Source: Girardinichthys multiradiatus (Eukaryota; Chordata; Actinopteri; Cyprinodontiformes; Goodeidae). From it: 64,000 nucleotides of DNA. The stretch covers positions 20,114,663 through 20,178,662 of the forward strand of contig NC_061811.1 in NCBI RefSeq assembly GCF_021462225.1, in the 5' to 3' direction. The notes beneath the pieces were generated by a model. The model was not told where the DNA came from. It searched no databases and worked only from the letters and a program-made list of their open reading frames with translations. This document shows, piece by piece, positions 11,612 to 22,800 of the stretch (position 1 is the stretch's first letter; each line of letters opens with the position of its first letter). A program made the position numbers and the translations under genes.

Positions 11612-13329
11612 TTTAGACCTCAATGTTTACATAACACCATTACTGAAGCAAATGGTCTTAGATATTGAAAACTAGTATAATTATGGGCCTCAAGGTGGAG
11701 CACAAGTACAGTTCATAATTAGCTAAATTTATCATGTCATACAAGGGCTTGGTGAGTATATATTGCTGTATTAGTGTATATAATTAATGATAGTTCAAGT
11801 ATCAATGTACTAAAATATTTGGTTTCCAATTCATACCCTTTTTAAAAAGGTTTTATTTAAAGTTAATTAAAACGATTTAGTATAAATACAGTACATATAG
11901 CAGAGGGACTTACAATAGCTCATCTTGTAAAATCATTTGCAACTTTACAAAAGGTGCTTCTGCATTATAATCTATTATAATTCCTTGTCTTCCTGGTTCT
12001 TTTTCATTATTCTTTGTGAAATCTCCACATGCAGTACATGAGCAACTTATTTTGGAAGGCTGGCGGCTCCGATGAGTGCTGCATCAGTTACTAAACGGAT
12101 GAAGAGAAATACATGAGGACAAAACAATAAAAATGTACAACTGTTAGATAATTGCATTTGTTTATAATATAACAATAAAAATAGTGTTATTGTAAAAGCT
12201 TTGTTTTTAATGCAATAACATTTTATTACAACATAATATAAGAAGCCTCCTTATTAGCATGTTACTAAGGAAGTATAGGTAGATACGTGCCCTTATTCCC
12301 AATAATACAAACATTTGAAAGCACAACAACAAAACAGATGATTGTGTACAATTAGTTCATTATAGTTTTGTTTGTAGGTGAAAATAAAATTTAACAGACA
12401 TTTACAGAACATTATTTACAACACCTGTGAATATTGACCTAAACCCTGACAGGAATATCTCCCATGAGAGGAGTATATTATGTTTTTTTAGGATGGTTCC
12501 TTTTTTAATGTGCTACTACATATTGTGACCGAGATTTGGTAGCCAAATACTAGCATTGTAAACAGACAAAACAAACGCTACTCTACAGAAAGAGGAAGAT
12601 GGCAGCCATCCCCAAATGTAGTGAAGCTGCTTAGCCAACATGCAACAAATGCCCAATCTCCTTCAGCTTGGATGAGTCCTTGTAATAAAGAGCTAAGTTT
12701 AACCAACAATCTGATTGATTTAGAGCTGACTGATTTCACTGGCCCGTTGGTGTCAGCAACTCCAATGTATGTACCTTTGGCTGAAAACATCCTGGAAATT
12801 AATGTTTAGTTTGAGACATTAATAACAAGTATATAAACTGCTCTAACAACAAAGACTAACATAATTTCAGAACCCACATCGATTAAGTGATTTTTCTCAG
12901 CAATGATTTTAATTTGACATTTGACCCCTGAGGTCGTAACCATCTTTTCATTTTACATATTTGATGCAAATCACTAGTTAATAACAACAAACAGACAAAG
13001 TGTATTTTGATGAGTAAATATAATTAAAGTTGTCAAAAATGTAAGAAAATAATTTTAATTTATGATAAAATAAACTTTTTTGGTTCAAAGTTAACCTTTT
13101 TGTACATCTGTCATAATAATGTCCTGCAAAAAATAAAATTTGTTCAGCAGATGATCCATAATTTAAACCCTGATTTTAAAAAGAACAAGCTCATTTATTG
13201 AGGATCTTTTATTTTTCTGTTTTACTGCACTCAGAGCATTAGCAAATAAGAACAAATGATATCAATGGTATAAAAAGGTTATAAAGTTCATGAAGATAAA
13301 TTACATTTTAACTCTTTAAACTGTATGGC
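11612..13329. other. Intergenic AT-rich DNA, nothing recognised
   Basis: AT-rich with short open frames lacking family resemblance (for example around 12578-12809 on both strands). No exon, RNA gene or clear repeat was recognised. Confidence 0.5.
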
Positions 13330-13830
13330 TTATAGACCTTGTTGTATTTTATCCTCTGTAACTAATGTGGTGGGATGATTAGGGTTATTGTCCACTTGGA
13401 AGACTAATTTCTGCCCAACCTTTACCTTTCTAGCTGATGTTTTGAGATGGTGGTTCAGTATTTCCACATAATGTTCTTTCCTCAGGATTCCCTCTGTTTT
13501 GTGAAATACACCAGTCCCTCCTGCAGTAAAACTCCCTGCAATATGATCCTGCTAACCCTGTGCCTAAAAGTTAGGATGGTATTCTCAGACTTGCAAGTGT
13601 CCCCTTTTTCCTTCAAATGTAAAAACGGTCTTAATGGTTAAACGCTTTAAATTTAGTTCCATCAGAACATAGGACCCATCTCCAAAGGTGAAGTTCCTTA
13701 TCCTTGAGAGCATGTGCAAACTGTAATTTGTTTTTTATTTGGCTTTCAGAGTAATTCGTACTATCTGTGTGGCTTTTCAGTCCATGTCAGAACAGTCCAT
13801 GCCAGTCTTTAATATATTAAGTAGATTTAT
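13330..13830 (-). repeat. Degenerate Tc1-type transposon remnant
   Basis: On the + strand this reads like the reverse of a Tc1-type transposase gene that is frequent in fish: the blocks around gctgatgttttgagatg (13434), caccagtccctcctgcag (13510) and ccatcagaacataggaccc (13659) occur in the expected order. Many substitutions and gaps are present and no inverted repeats were found. Boundaries are approximate. Confidence 0.65.
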
Positions 13831-13971
13831 ACCAAAACAGGAAACATACGGTCTGATTTAATGTCAGACAGTAAGAAATAAAGTTTGTGACTGTGTGTAC
13901 AGTATCTGTCTTCAATTGTATTATTGTACAGCTCATCAATGATAAGGAGAAATGTGGACAGGCAGAATTGA

Positions 13972-16900
13972 TCATAGTGGTATCACGGGCAAGTCCTTCC
14001 TCTCACAGTGTTTTCTAATGTACTCGCTGATAGCAATCTGATTATTCAGCTCTTTCTGAACAGCATAATGTAACACTTGGGGACCAAGTGACAGCCAAGG
14101 ATGTCGTAGAAAGAAATGAGAATGGCCACGCTGCTTACAACTGCTATGTACTTTTCCTGGAAAGTTAAAATAATTGGGAGGCAAACAATCCATATGATTA
14201 AAAACAGCACCATGCTCACAGTGATTAACGAGGCTTTTGTGTAGATGTCGGGTAGCTGTCTACCTTTGCAAGCAAAGATAAAACACACAAGGCCCCGGAA
14301 AGAGATGTAGACTATTGTGGCCACAAAAAACGTGTCCATAGACAAGACACACTGATGCAATATGAATGCAGATTTCTCGACCTGTATAGGATGAACCGGT
14401 CGAACAAGTTGCCAGGCCAAGGATAAGCCAATCTGCACACCAGAGATGATGACAATCAGAGGTACTGGATGATTAAACCTTTTAATCCTAGAGCAGACCC
14501 TTGGGTCAAAGCTAAAGCCCTGCAGGATCTGAATTAAGTTGGCCAGAATACAGGAAATACAGAGGGAGAAACCAATGCCAAAGAAATGAATGCCTGAATA
14601 TGAATGTGTTGTGGGTTTTCCCATAAAGGTGAAGGTTATGCAGAAGCCAAAGAGAAAGGAGGCTACCTCCACGAAACACAAGCAACCTCCAATTGCCTTA
14701 ACAATGGGAGTTCCACAGTTGATACCAATGATGACAGCAGTCACAACAGTAACAATTATTGCAATGGCAGCCATTGTGCTCAGAACTATGGCTGTCTCTC
14801 CACTCAAGAAACTCTTCAGTTTTATCCACACAAGTATCCCTTTGGTTTGCTGGTGAGCAGTGCACAGACATTTTGGGGGGGCAGGTGCTCAAGTGGAAAA
14901 AAAGGGCACCTTGGAGCTGTTGGTTGCCTTTGTAGTGTGAGATTTATTACAGGCACAACGTTAACATAATTTATATGTATTACTAAGCACCCCCAAAATA
15001 AACTGTCCTGTGGGTTGAAGGGAAATGACCACCCAGGAAAAAAAAAACCAAAACAAGAATGCATTTGACAAAATTCTTAAGATTAATAAGGCAACAAAAT
15101 TATCATAGTCTGATTTAAAGTTAGATTACTGATTCACAACCTCAACTTCCTGAGTCAAACTTGAAACTTACATTATCCTTCATTTTTTTTCTTTTTACAC
15201 AATGAGCACAACATGTTTGTCTTGACTATATCATTCTGTACTTTTATCACAAAATGTCTTCTGCACCAAATAATCTTATGTTGTAGCAAAGCAGGTTACA
15301 CTGCCAAATTTACCAGGTAGGTCACGCTAAATGAGTTATCTTCAGAAACGTGAGTTAACCAGTGACCATTCTACAGCGTAAATCAACTATACCCAGAAAA
15401 TGAGTTATAAAATCTTTATGGTCAAAATGAAACCAACATCAGAGAATATGATCATAAGAAGAATCATCTATACTTCTGCATGTAGCCAGTGTGATATATG
15501 ACAGAAATTATTCTTAGAGAATAAAAATTAATGAGATTACAAGTCCTGAGAACTGATAAGATGTCTGCCATTTAGAAAATAAAATACTCTGATCTATTTA
15601 ATGCATGCAAATTATATAATTTTTATTTTATGTAAAGCTTGCTGCTTTTTCTGCCTACCTTTCCAAAGACTTACCACTTAACAAAAACATAATAAAAATT
15701 GAATAGTTACTTTTACTGCTGAAACCTGAGGTATGATGTGAAAAACAAATTAAAGGGCATTTTTGTTAAAACTACATTTATTAACCAGTCAATAAAAAAA
15801 TCTAAAAACAGACATCAATTTAGTTTATATGAAACCTTTTAACATTTTGCTCAATATTGATAAAATGTGTTGTTGTTTTTTGGAACTTCTCCATGCGAGC
15901 GAGGCCTTTTGGAGTAATTTGGGTAGGCTGGGAAATCTAGGAAGGTTTACCACTGTTCTATGTTTTCTCCATTTGTGGAAAATGGGTCTCACAGTAGTTT
16001 ATTGTGTTCTTCGACCTTAAAAATAATTTTTTAACCCTCAGACTAATAGATGTCAATGGCTTTGTTTTTCATTTGTGCTTCACATAGGGCTAGGCTTTAA
16101 GGAAACAGTGCTAACTGTAAACTGCCAACTACCTTTTTTTTTTTTACCAATTTATTTCATTCAAAGAAAAATGTTATTATGCATTTGTTTGATGTGCAAA
16201 AATAATTACTACCAGAAGCAGCTAAAATGGTCTAGTCAAACAAATACAGGATATATCTGTAGAAGATTGATCATATGTTTCCAATTATGTTCTGCCAACA
16301 ATCTCAACCAAACAAATAAAAAGACATTTGTAAATAACGACTTGTATCAACAACACATAAATTTCTTTACTATACCTCAAAAGCAGTAAAAATTGTCCAT
16401 TCACAGCTTTGATAGTCACATTTTAGTGAGGCTCTGAGGCCCTCTGCAATGACCCGGACAGCCAGATAGATGCTGTAGGATTCGTCACGGTCAATGTAGT
16501 GCTGCAACCAGTTTGAGTTGGAAGTCTTATTCTTGATATTAAAATCCTCTTCATCTTTGGAGTCGTTTATGGAAAGTTGATAATGATTCAAAATGGCATT
16601 TTTAGATCCTTCAAACGTAGAGTTGATGTAATCTTGAAAGCCAGGCACATCATTCTGTTTATAGATGATTGTGTAGAATCCAAAAGCGGGACCGATCTTT
16701 TCGATGCCTTCTATCTTAAAGACATCAGGAGAAGTGGACCAGGTGTCACCAGCTATCCAAGTTCTGCTGAAATTTTGTTCAATAACTTCTTTAATGATCA
16801 GAAGATGTAAGTTTCAGGGTGTGTTCACTCTTTATATTTGGTATGTGACAAAATATGGATATATTTACAATTAGGCGAGTTGTATTACATATTACACATA

Positions 16901-17466
16901 GCGAGAGACAAACCTGGGTGACTGACGGTAGAGCAAATATCCTTGCGATGGTAATGGATACCTCCAAGCACCTCTCCCCAATAACCACCTTGGTCTTGGG
17001 CTCAGGCAAGGAAGAGTCGATGGATCTAGGTATGAGACACCTCTGAGGGTCTGACTGGTTCCTCAGCAGTTGCAGAGCTGCTCTGATGGCCAGACTGACA
17101 TAATCACAAGTATCATAGATGTCATAACCAAGGATGAGGTTGGGCAGCAGTCTTGGCGAGTGTTGGTTTATTTCTTGGATGGCGTGGATCATCAGTTGGG
17201 TGCACAGGATCATTTGGATATTATACCTATAAAAGAAGGCAGGAAATAAACAATACATTTTCTAGTTATGTGAGTGGATTTGTTCTGTTGAGGACACACT
17301 TACTTATTGCAGATGATCGGACCAGAATCGTTCACCCTCTTGGTTTGTTGGTGAATGGGAAAAAGACCTCCAATTATAACGTCCCCAGAAAGGTACTGAT
17401 GCAAATATTTCTTTTCAGAGCGTAAAATACACTCATGAACGTTACAAGTAACTTCAACAGAAACAT
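13972..17466 (-). pseudogene. Broken class C GPCR (T1R/GPRC6A-like)
   Basis: Class C receptors have an extracellular Venus-flytrap domain, a cysteine-rich domain and seven membrane helices. Pieces on the - strand: exon 1 (17304-17466) with a hydrophobic signal peptide starting MFLLKLLV and GDVIIGGLFPIH; exon 2 (16914-17226) with EINQHSPRLLPN and GYDIYDTC; the second half only of exon 3 (16376 to about 16800) with RTWIAGDTWSTS and ESYSIYLAV; and the membrane exon (from 14887) with ETAIVLS, CGTPIVKAIGG and LGCHLVPKCYIMLF. Lesions: the frame shifts inside exon 1 between CIS and YLSGD; the first half of exon 3 is absent; exons 4-5, including the CC-DC cysteine-rich part, were not found; the frame shifts near 14799 (FLEW to ETAIV); and it shifts again near 14060, giving a stop at 14046 while the tail ELNNQIAISEYIRKH continues in the next frame to 13972. 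The exact subfamily is not resolved. Confidence 0.85.
15000..16375. other. Gap where GPCR exons 4 and 5 would be expected
   Basis: I looked on the - strand for the cysteine-rich domain (CC-DC and CPxGxY patterns) and for an exon 4 and saw neither. The region is AT-rich. About 15880-16080 resembles, on recognition only, the inner part of the same fish DNA transposon as the scrap at 300-375 (for example ctaatagatgtcaatggct, near 16045). Confidence 0.5.
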
Positions 17467-18166
17467 GGTGCTCACAGTCTAATCAGATGTGTGTGCTGTG
17501 TTTTCAGCTCCATGCAGTGTGAGCTGGTTATTGAAAAATTTATTTCATATAAAGTTTGCCTACTGCAGATGTTTATCATTTGCATTACCAGACTGATTCC
17601 TACAGATTAAAATTCTGGCATGAAAATGGCCAGGTGATTTGAATCCCTCAGAAAGAGGGATTCATTCACAATTTCTGATTGCGTGTCACCATCACAGAAG
17701 TTCAGCAGTTAAACCAGTCTGAACAATAAAGGTTTTTGTCTTTACACTTTTCCCTGAGGTAAGGGGCCTCTGAAACCTCTGCACTGCAGTTTACACTAAA
17801 GTTCACAAGAGGGCAGTATGCTTCATATAAATTAACCTTTTTGTTGAGGTTGTTTTGAATAAACAGTTAGATGTTATTTTTAGCCACCATTTACGGCTAT
17901 AAAACAGAATCTTCTGTCTGCTCTGATCAGTCCCAGCAGTTCAACCGGCAGGATGAGGCAAAGGCATTTCTTAAGTCTTTGGAGCCCTGCAGTGATGGAA
18001 TCCAGCAGAACATTGTGAGAAACGTAACTTCACTGTGAGGGTTCATGATGTTGTGACTCATTGGTATGAGTGAAAATTAAGAACGATTTGCTGTTTGATT
18101 ATATGTTTGTATAAAGAAGCCATGAAAAAGTTTTCACAAATATCCCTAAAATGGAGTTTAGATGAA

Positions 18167-18604
18167 AATTCAACTTGGAAGACTCACCTCCACTTCAGGC
18201 TCCTTCTAACTACTCCACCACATTCTCCGCTCCAACCAATCAGCTCCTGATCCACATTCCTCTTCAGCCAATCATCCCTCCAGGCTTCCCTTTAAAAGAC
18301 CTTCATGCGCAGAATTTCCCGCTCTTCAGCTGAGCTTTGACCCTCCTCCACCCCATTTCCACCATCAGGCTTCAAGCTCCTCCCGACTTCCTTATCTCCT
18401 CAGGCCTCCACTCCACCACCAGTATCAGAATCCCGGAGGGAGACTTCTCTAATTCTAACCCTAAGATTTTCATTCAACCTCATGTCAGTATCAGCAACCA
18501 TGTCTTCCACCGGGGTCCGAGCGCCAACACAAGCATCAGCTAATAAACTCCTCTGATTGCCATCTCTGTGTTTCTCTCATTTGTTAGTCTTTTCAGGTTG
18601 AATT
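18167..18604. repeat. Element bounded by imperfect inverted repeats
   Basis: AATTCAACTTGGAAGACT (18167-18184) recurs in reverse as AGTCTTTTCAGGTTGAATT (18586-18604), with two mismatches and one gap. Between them the sequence is C-rich on the + strand and unlike its AT-rich surroundings. It has two CCAATCA boxes (about 18235 and 18267), a TTTAAAAG (about 18291) and an AATAAA (18543-18548) in the order of a promoter followed by a poly(A) signal. It could be a MITE, or an LTR whose ends are palindromic. No target duplication was confirmed. Confidence 0.45.
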
Positions 18605-18769
18605 CATTTATGATGATCAGTTTGGAGCTTATTGCACTAAATACGTAATCTTTTTAAATGTGAAAAAGAACAGGAGGACTAACAGTGAGGAAGAATGTTT
18701 CTTGATCCGAACAACAAAAGGAAACTTTGCTCTCAAGGTTTAGATTCTTAACTTTGGGATTCTCTCCAG

Positions 18770-19480
18770 CTGGGAATCTGCGAACCCCCTGGACATTTAG
18801 AGCTCAACACCTAGGTCATTCTAACATATGAGTATGCTGTGATTTGCACCATTCATTGTAGCTCTGGCTGTGGGTTTTTTGTTCTGCTGGAAGGTGAACC
18901 TCCACCACATTCTCAAGTTTATCACAGCTTTAAACACATTTTTCTCTAGGATTTGCCCTGCATTTAGCTCCACCCATCTTCCTGTCAATTCACTGTTATT
19001 GGTGAAGAGAAATATCCCAACAGCATGATGCTGCCACCACCATGCTTTACCTGTGTGGAGGGTGTGTTCCGGATGAGATACAGTGTTAGTTTACTGCCAC
19101 ACATAATTTTGTAATAAGACCAAAAGGTCCAGTTTGATATCATGTGACCTGAGTAGCTTTTTCCACATGTTGAATCAGGGCATCTTGTGGTTTTCTTTTA
19201 AAAATGTGAACTGATCCATCAAGCATATTCCTTGGTCCTCATCATGCTGTTTGTTTACCAATATACTGTAACAAACCTCTGAGGTCTTCTGTGAAGACCT
19301 TATGAGTTTGTACTGATTTTAGACTGGAATTTAATTACACACAGTTGGACTAACTTAGGTTAAGTTCTAAAGTTCATTGGTTGCCATTGATTTTACTCTG
19401 AGATATCAGAATAAAGGGTGCCAAATACAAATGCATGCCTCACTTAAAAAAATGTAAACCATACTTTTCCTTTACAGTAA
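18770..19480 (-). repeat. Degenerate Tc1-type transposon remnant
   Basis: Blocks such as gctggaaggtgaacctcc (18887), catgatgctgccaccaccatg (19022-19042) and gttagtttactgccacaca (19084) follow the order of a reversed Tc1 transposase gene, ending near the region upstream of matn3. It is heavily substituted, has no open frame, and its boundaries are approximate. Confidence 0.65.
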
Positions 19481-19832
19481 TGCACAAATTTATCCTGGTC
19501 TATTTCAAAATATCCCAATAGAACACGCCGAGGTTTTTGGTTGCAATGCAACATGTCCAACAGTTTAGGTACTTTTTCAAGCCACTGTGTCCTATACCTA
19601 AAATTTATGCAAAAGCTAAGTACTTCATAAAATTTCCCCCAACTATAATTTCAGAAAGTAAGAATAATTAAGGAATTTTAATTCAGATCATCTTTGTAAA
19701 AAATTGATTAACCACTACTTAAGGACTTAAAGGGTCTTGATTGGACCCCTTACTCCCCACGCCTTGTGGGCAGTGGTTGTCCAGCCAATAAGTAGGAGTG
19801 GGCCTGCTGTAAACCAGCTGGAAGAAGGCAAC

Positions 19833-22800
19833 ATGGTTTTGTTGACGTGGAAGCTGGTGGTCTTTGGTATCCTGGCGGTGAGATCTCAGGGCCGGGTGTC
19901 TTCATGGCGCTATAGCCGCTCTGAGGACTTCGCACCGGTCGAGCAGACGTATTCAGAGACGCAGAGAGCGGAACGCTTTCAGGAGGTCCGGCGGGGCGAC
20001 GAGAGAAGCGTTCAGCTGCGGCGGGGCGCGCGCACAGGTGCCGATACCTACCTGAGGCACGAGGGACGGGGAGGTGACGCATTTGTCAACATGCGTTCAG
20101 GTGGAACTTACTCATCATTTTACTTAGAACTGATAGAACATCAGCTTTTATTGATGTAAGAGTGCAGTCAACATTGTAATTTTATTTATTAAGACTTAAA
20201 ATATTATTAAAACTCAACAATATTTGGATGCCACAGAAGCCCGTTTTATTTTCTTTCAATGCACATCCTGCACTCATTCTCCGTTTTCTTAATTTGCAAA
20301 GATGGTGCCAATAACTTTGGGTCGAAGCCCTTTCAGCACAAAGCTGCACCATCTGGCTCCTTGCAGCCTGCTGGAGATTTTCCAGCAACCATCAGAAGCA
20401 GCGCAGATACCGGGCCTCACCAAACATCAGAACTAAATCCAGAAATTTGTGAAATTTGGATACTTTTTCTAGCTCCCATTTTTTTTTTATTATTACTTTT
20501 CAGTTTCTTTGCTTTTCTGGAGTACGTTTTTTTTAGGGTCTTAGTATTAATATTTTCAATAACAAAAAATGAAAAGACTTAGTATTTTTTCTAATATTGT
20601 GCTTTTGCTTGGGTGGCCTCACTAGATATAAGAAAATGGCCACTGCTGTGCTACACACTGAAGATCTTGATGTTTTAAATATTTTGCTAAATCTTGAAAT
20701 TGTATCTTTTACACAAACTATAATAGCAAGTAAGCTAGTTCTCTGAGCTAGTTTACATAAATGAACAAGATAACCTACTGCCAGATATTTAATAATCCGT
20801 GTTTGGGATTTTAGCATTTATTATTTATTTGAATATGTACAAGAATATTTACAGCACATAATTGAAAACTCTTATTTACATATTCAAGGGAGTGGGTGGG
20901 AGTGCAAACCTATATTTATTCTCACTCCTTATCCATTTTTCCTTACATTACCCAGATAATCTTACACGTATAACATAATTCCAATGTAACATACACACAT
21001 TTAATAATAGTATACTGTCAATATAGTATCTATTGAAATATAATTACAGTAGCAAGAACAATCCTTATTTCCTTGAAATAAAAAACAAAAACAAAACTAG
21101 CAGCAACAACATCAGCAAAAATAGTAATTATAATAATTATAACAATAACAACAACAATTATTATTATTACTGTCATCATCAGTAACACCATTACCATTAT
21201 CATTATCATTATTTTTTTACATATTATATTCAGTAAGCACGATTTGTTTTTTTTGACAATTTGTACTGTTTTATGTTTGGGCATTGCGACAAAAAACAAA
21301 GAATCATCAGAAAACAAGTACTGATGGCAGTGATGCTATGCAGGTGTGTTAATTAGTAATTAGGTTATGTTATAAAATAAGAAGAAAATCAATCAAATTA
21401 ACAAGGAAACATGAAACACAAAAGTCAAGACAAAGTTTAACACAGAGACCAAATAACTTGATTAATTTTTCATAGTGACAATATTTTTCTCTAAAATGAA
21501 AAGCCTCTAATTTCTGCAAATAAACTGAATACAATTTCTTTACTTTTTTTTTATTTACAGCAACAAGAACTAACTGCAAAAATCGTCCGATTGACCTGGT
21601 TTTCATCATAGACAGCTCCCGTAGTGTGCGCCCTGCTGAGTTTGAAAAGGCCAAAGAGTTCCTGCAGGACATGGTGGACAGCTTGGTCATAGGCAGGGAT
21701 GCCACCCGTGTCGGCCTTGTTAATTATGCAAGCACAGTCAAGATTGAGTTTCTCCTCAACACCTATTTTGACAAATCCTCCATAAAGCAGGCGCTTGGTC
21801 AGGTCGTGCCCCTGGCTTCAGGCACCATGACAGGCATGGCCATCAAGACCGCCATGGAAAAAGCCTTCATCAAGGAGGCTGGGGCTCGAACTGCTTCCAT
21901 CGACATTTCTAAGGTGGCTATTATAGTCACTGATGGGAGGCCCCAGGACAAGGTGGAGGAGGTGTCAGCCGCAGCCAGAACATCTGGGATAGAGATCTAT
22001 GCAGTTGGAGTTGACAGAGCTGATATGACTTCTCTGCAGCTTATGGCCAGCCAACCACATGATGACCATGTCTTCTATGTGGAGACCTATGGTGTGATCG
22101 AGAAGCTCACATCCAAATTTAGGGAAACCTTGTGTGGTAAGGATGATGAAAATGGGAGTGCAGGTATTGATGATAACGGACTAGGCCTAAATGACAGGGA
22201 AGACGATAATGGAATGAAAATTGAGCGTGACAATAAAGGGAAAAACGGTATGTCAGATCGGTCCTATTCTATTTACCTGTGAGCATATGGGCAGCACCAT
22301 ACAAGGGATCTTCATTCTAAAGCTATTGGTCCTCTTCTTTAGTTTTAAGTACAAACCCCAAATAAATACGAATTTACCACTTGTTCTAACTGAATATTCT
22401 ACTAAAAAGATAATTAGCAACTGTAAAAAAAAAACTGAGTGGTATTAATGCAGAAAGCATTAAACATGAAAAATAAACCCCACACTAACCAACTTAAAGA
22501 AGAGAAGATTCAAATTCTGGCCACATTCTTTAAAATGTTGGAAACCTAATATGATGTTGTCTGTTCTGTTCACAGAAATGTGCTGCTGCTGTAAGTTGTG
22601 CTGCAAGCCAATAAAAAGCCGTTGAAACCAGGGACTCACAAAAGGCAGCAGCTTTGCCATAAGAGCTTTAAAAAAGCCTTAATCATTTTGGAAAATATTA
22701 TTATTATTATTTTTTTTTAATAAGAATTTACCTTCATTTTCTTATATCTACTGTAGGCAAGCAACTCAAGTAGCCTTCTCTGTCAAAGCTCCTATAAAGT

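Noticed and set aside
19750..20082. 110-codon open frame on the - strand over matn3 exon 1
   Set aside because: Antisense of an Arg-rich coding exon. No splice sites or family match.
21030..21317. 95-codon - strand frame rich in Ile, Val and Met
   Set aside because: It arises from ATT/CAT-type simple repeats and looks like a membrane protein only because of base composition.
22576..22590. 15-nt in-frame microexon of matn3 between an AG and GTAAGT
   Set aside because: The sites are good and the phase fits, but the direct junction 22136 to 26358 gives ETLCGLDPC, which matches human. The extra residues would add three cysteines with no counterpart.
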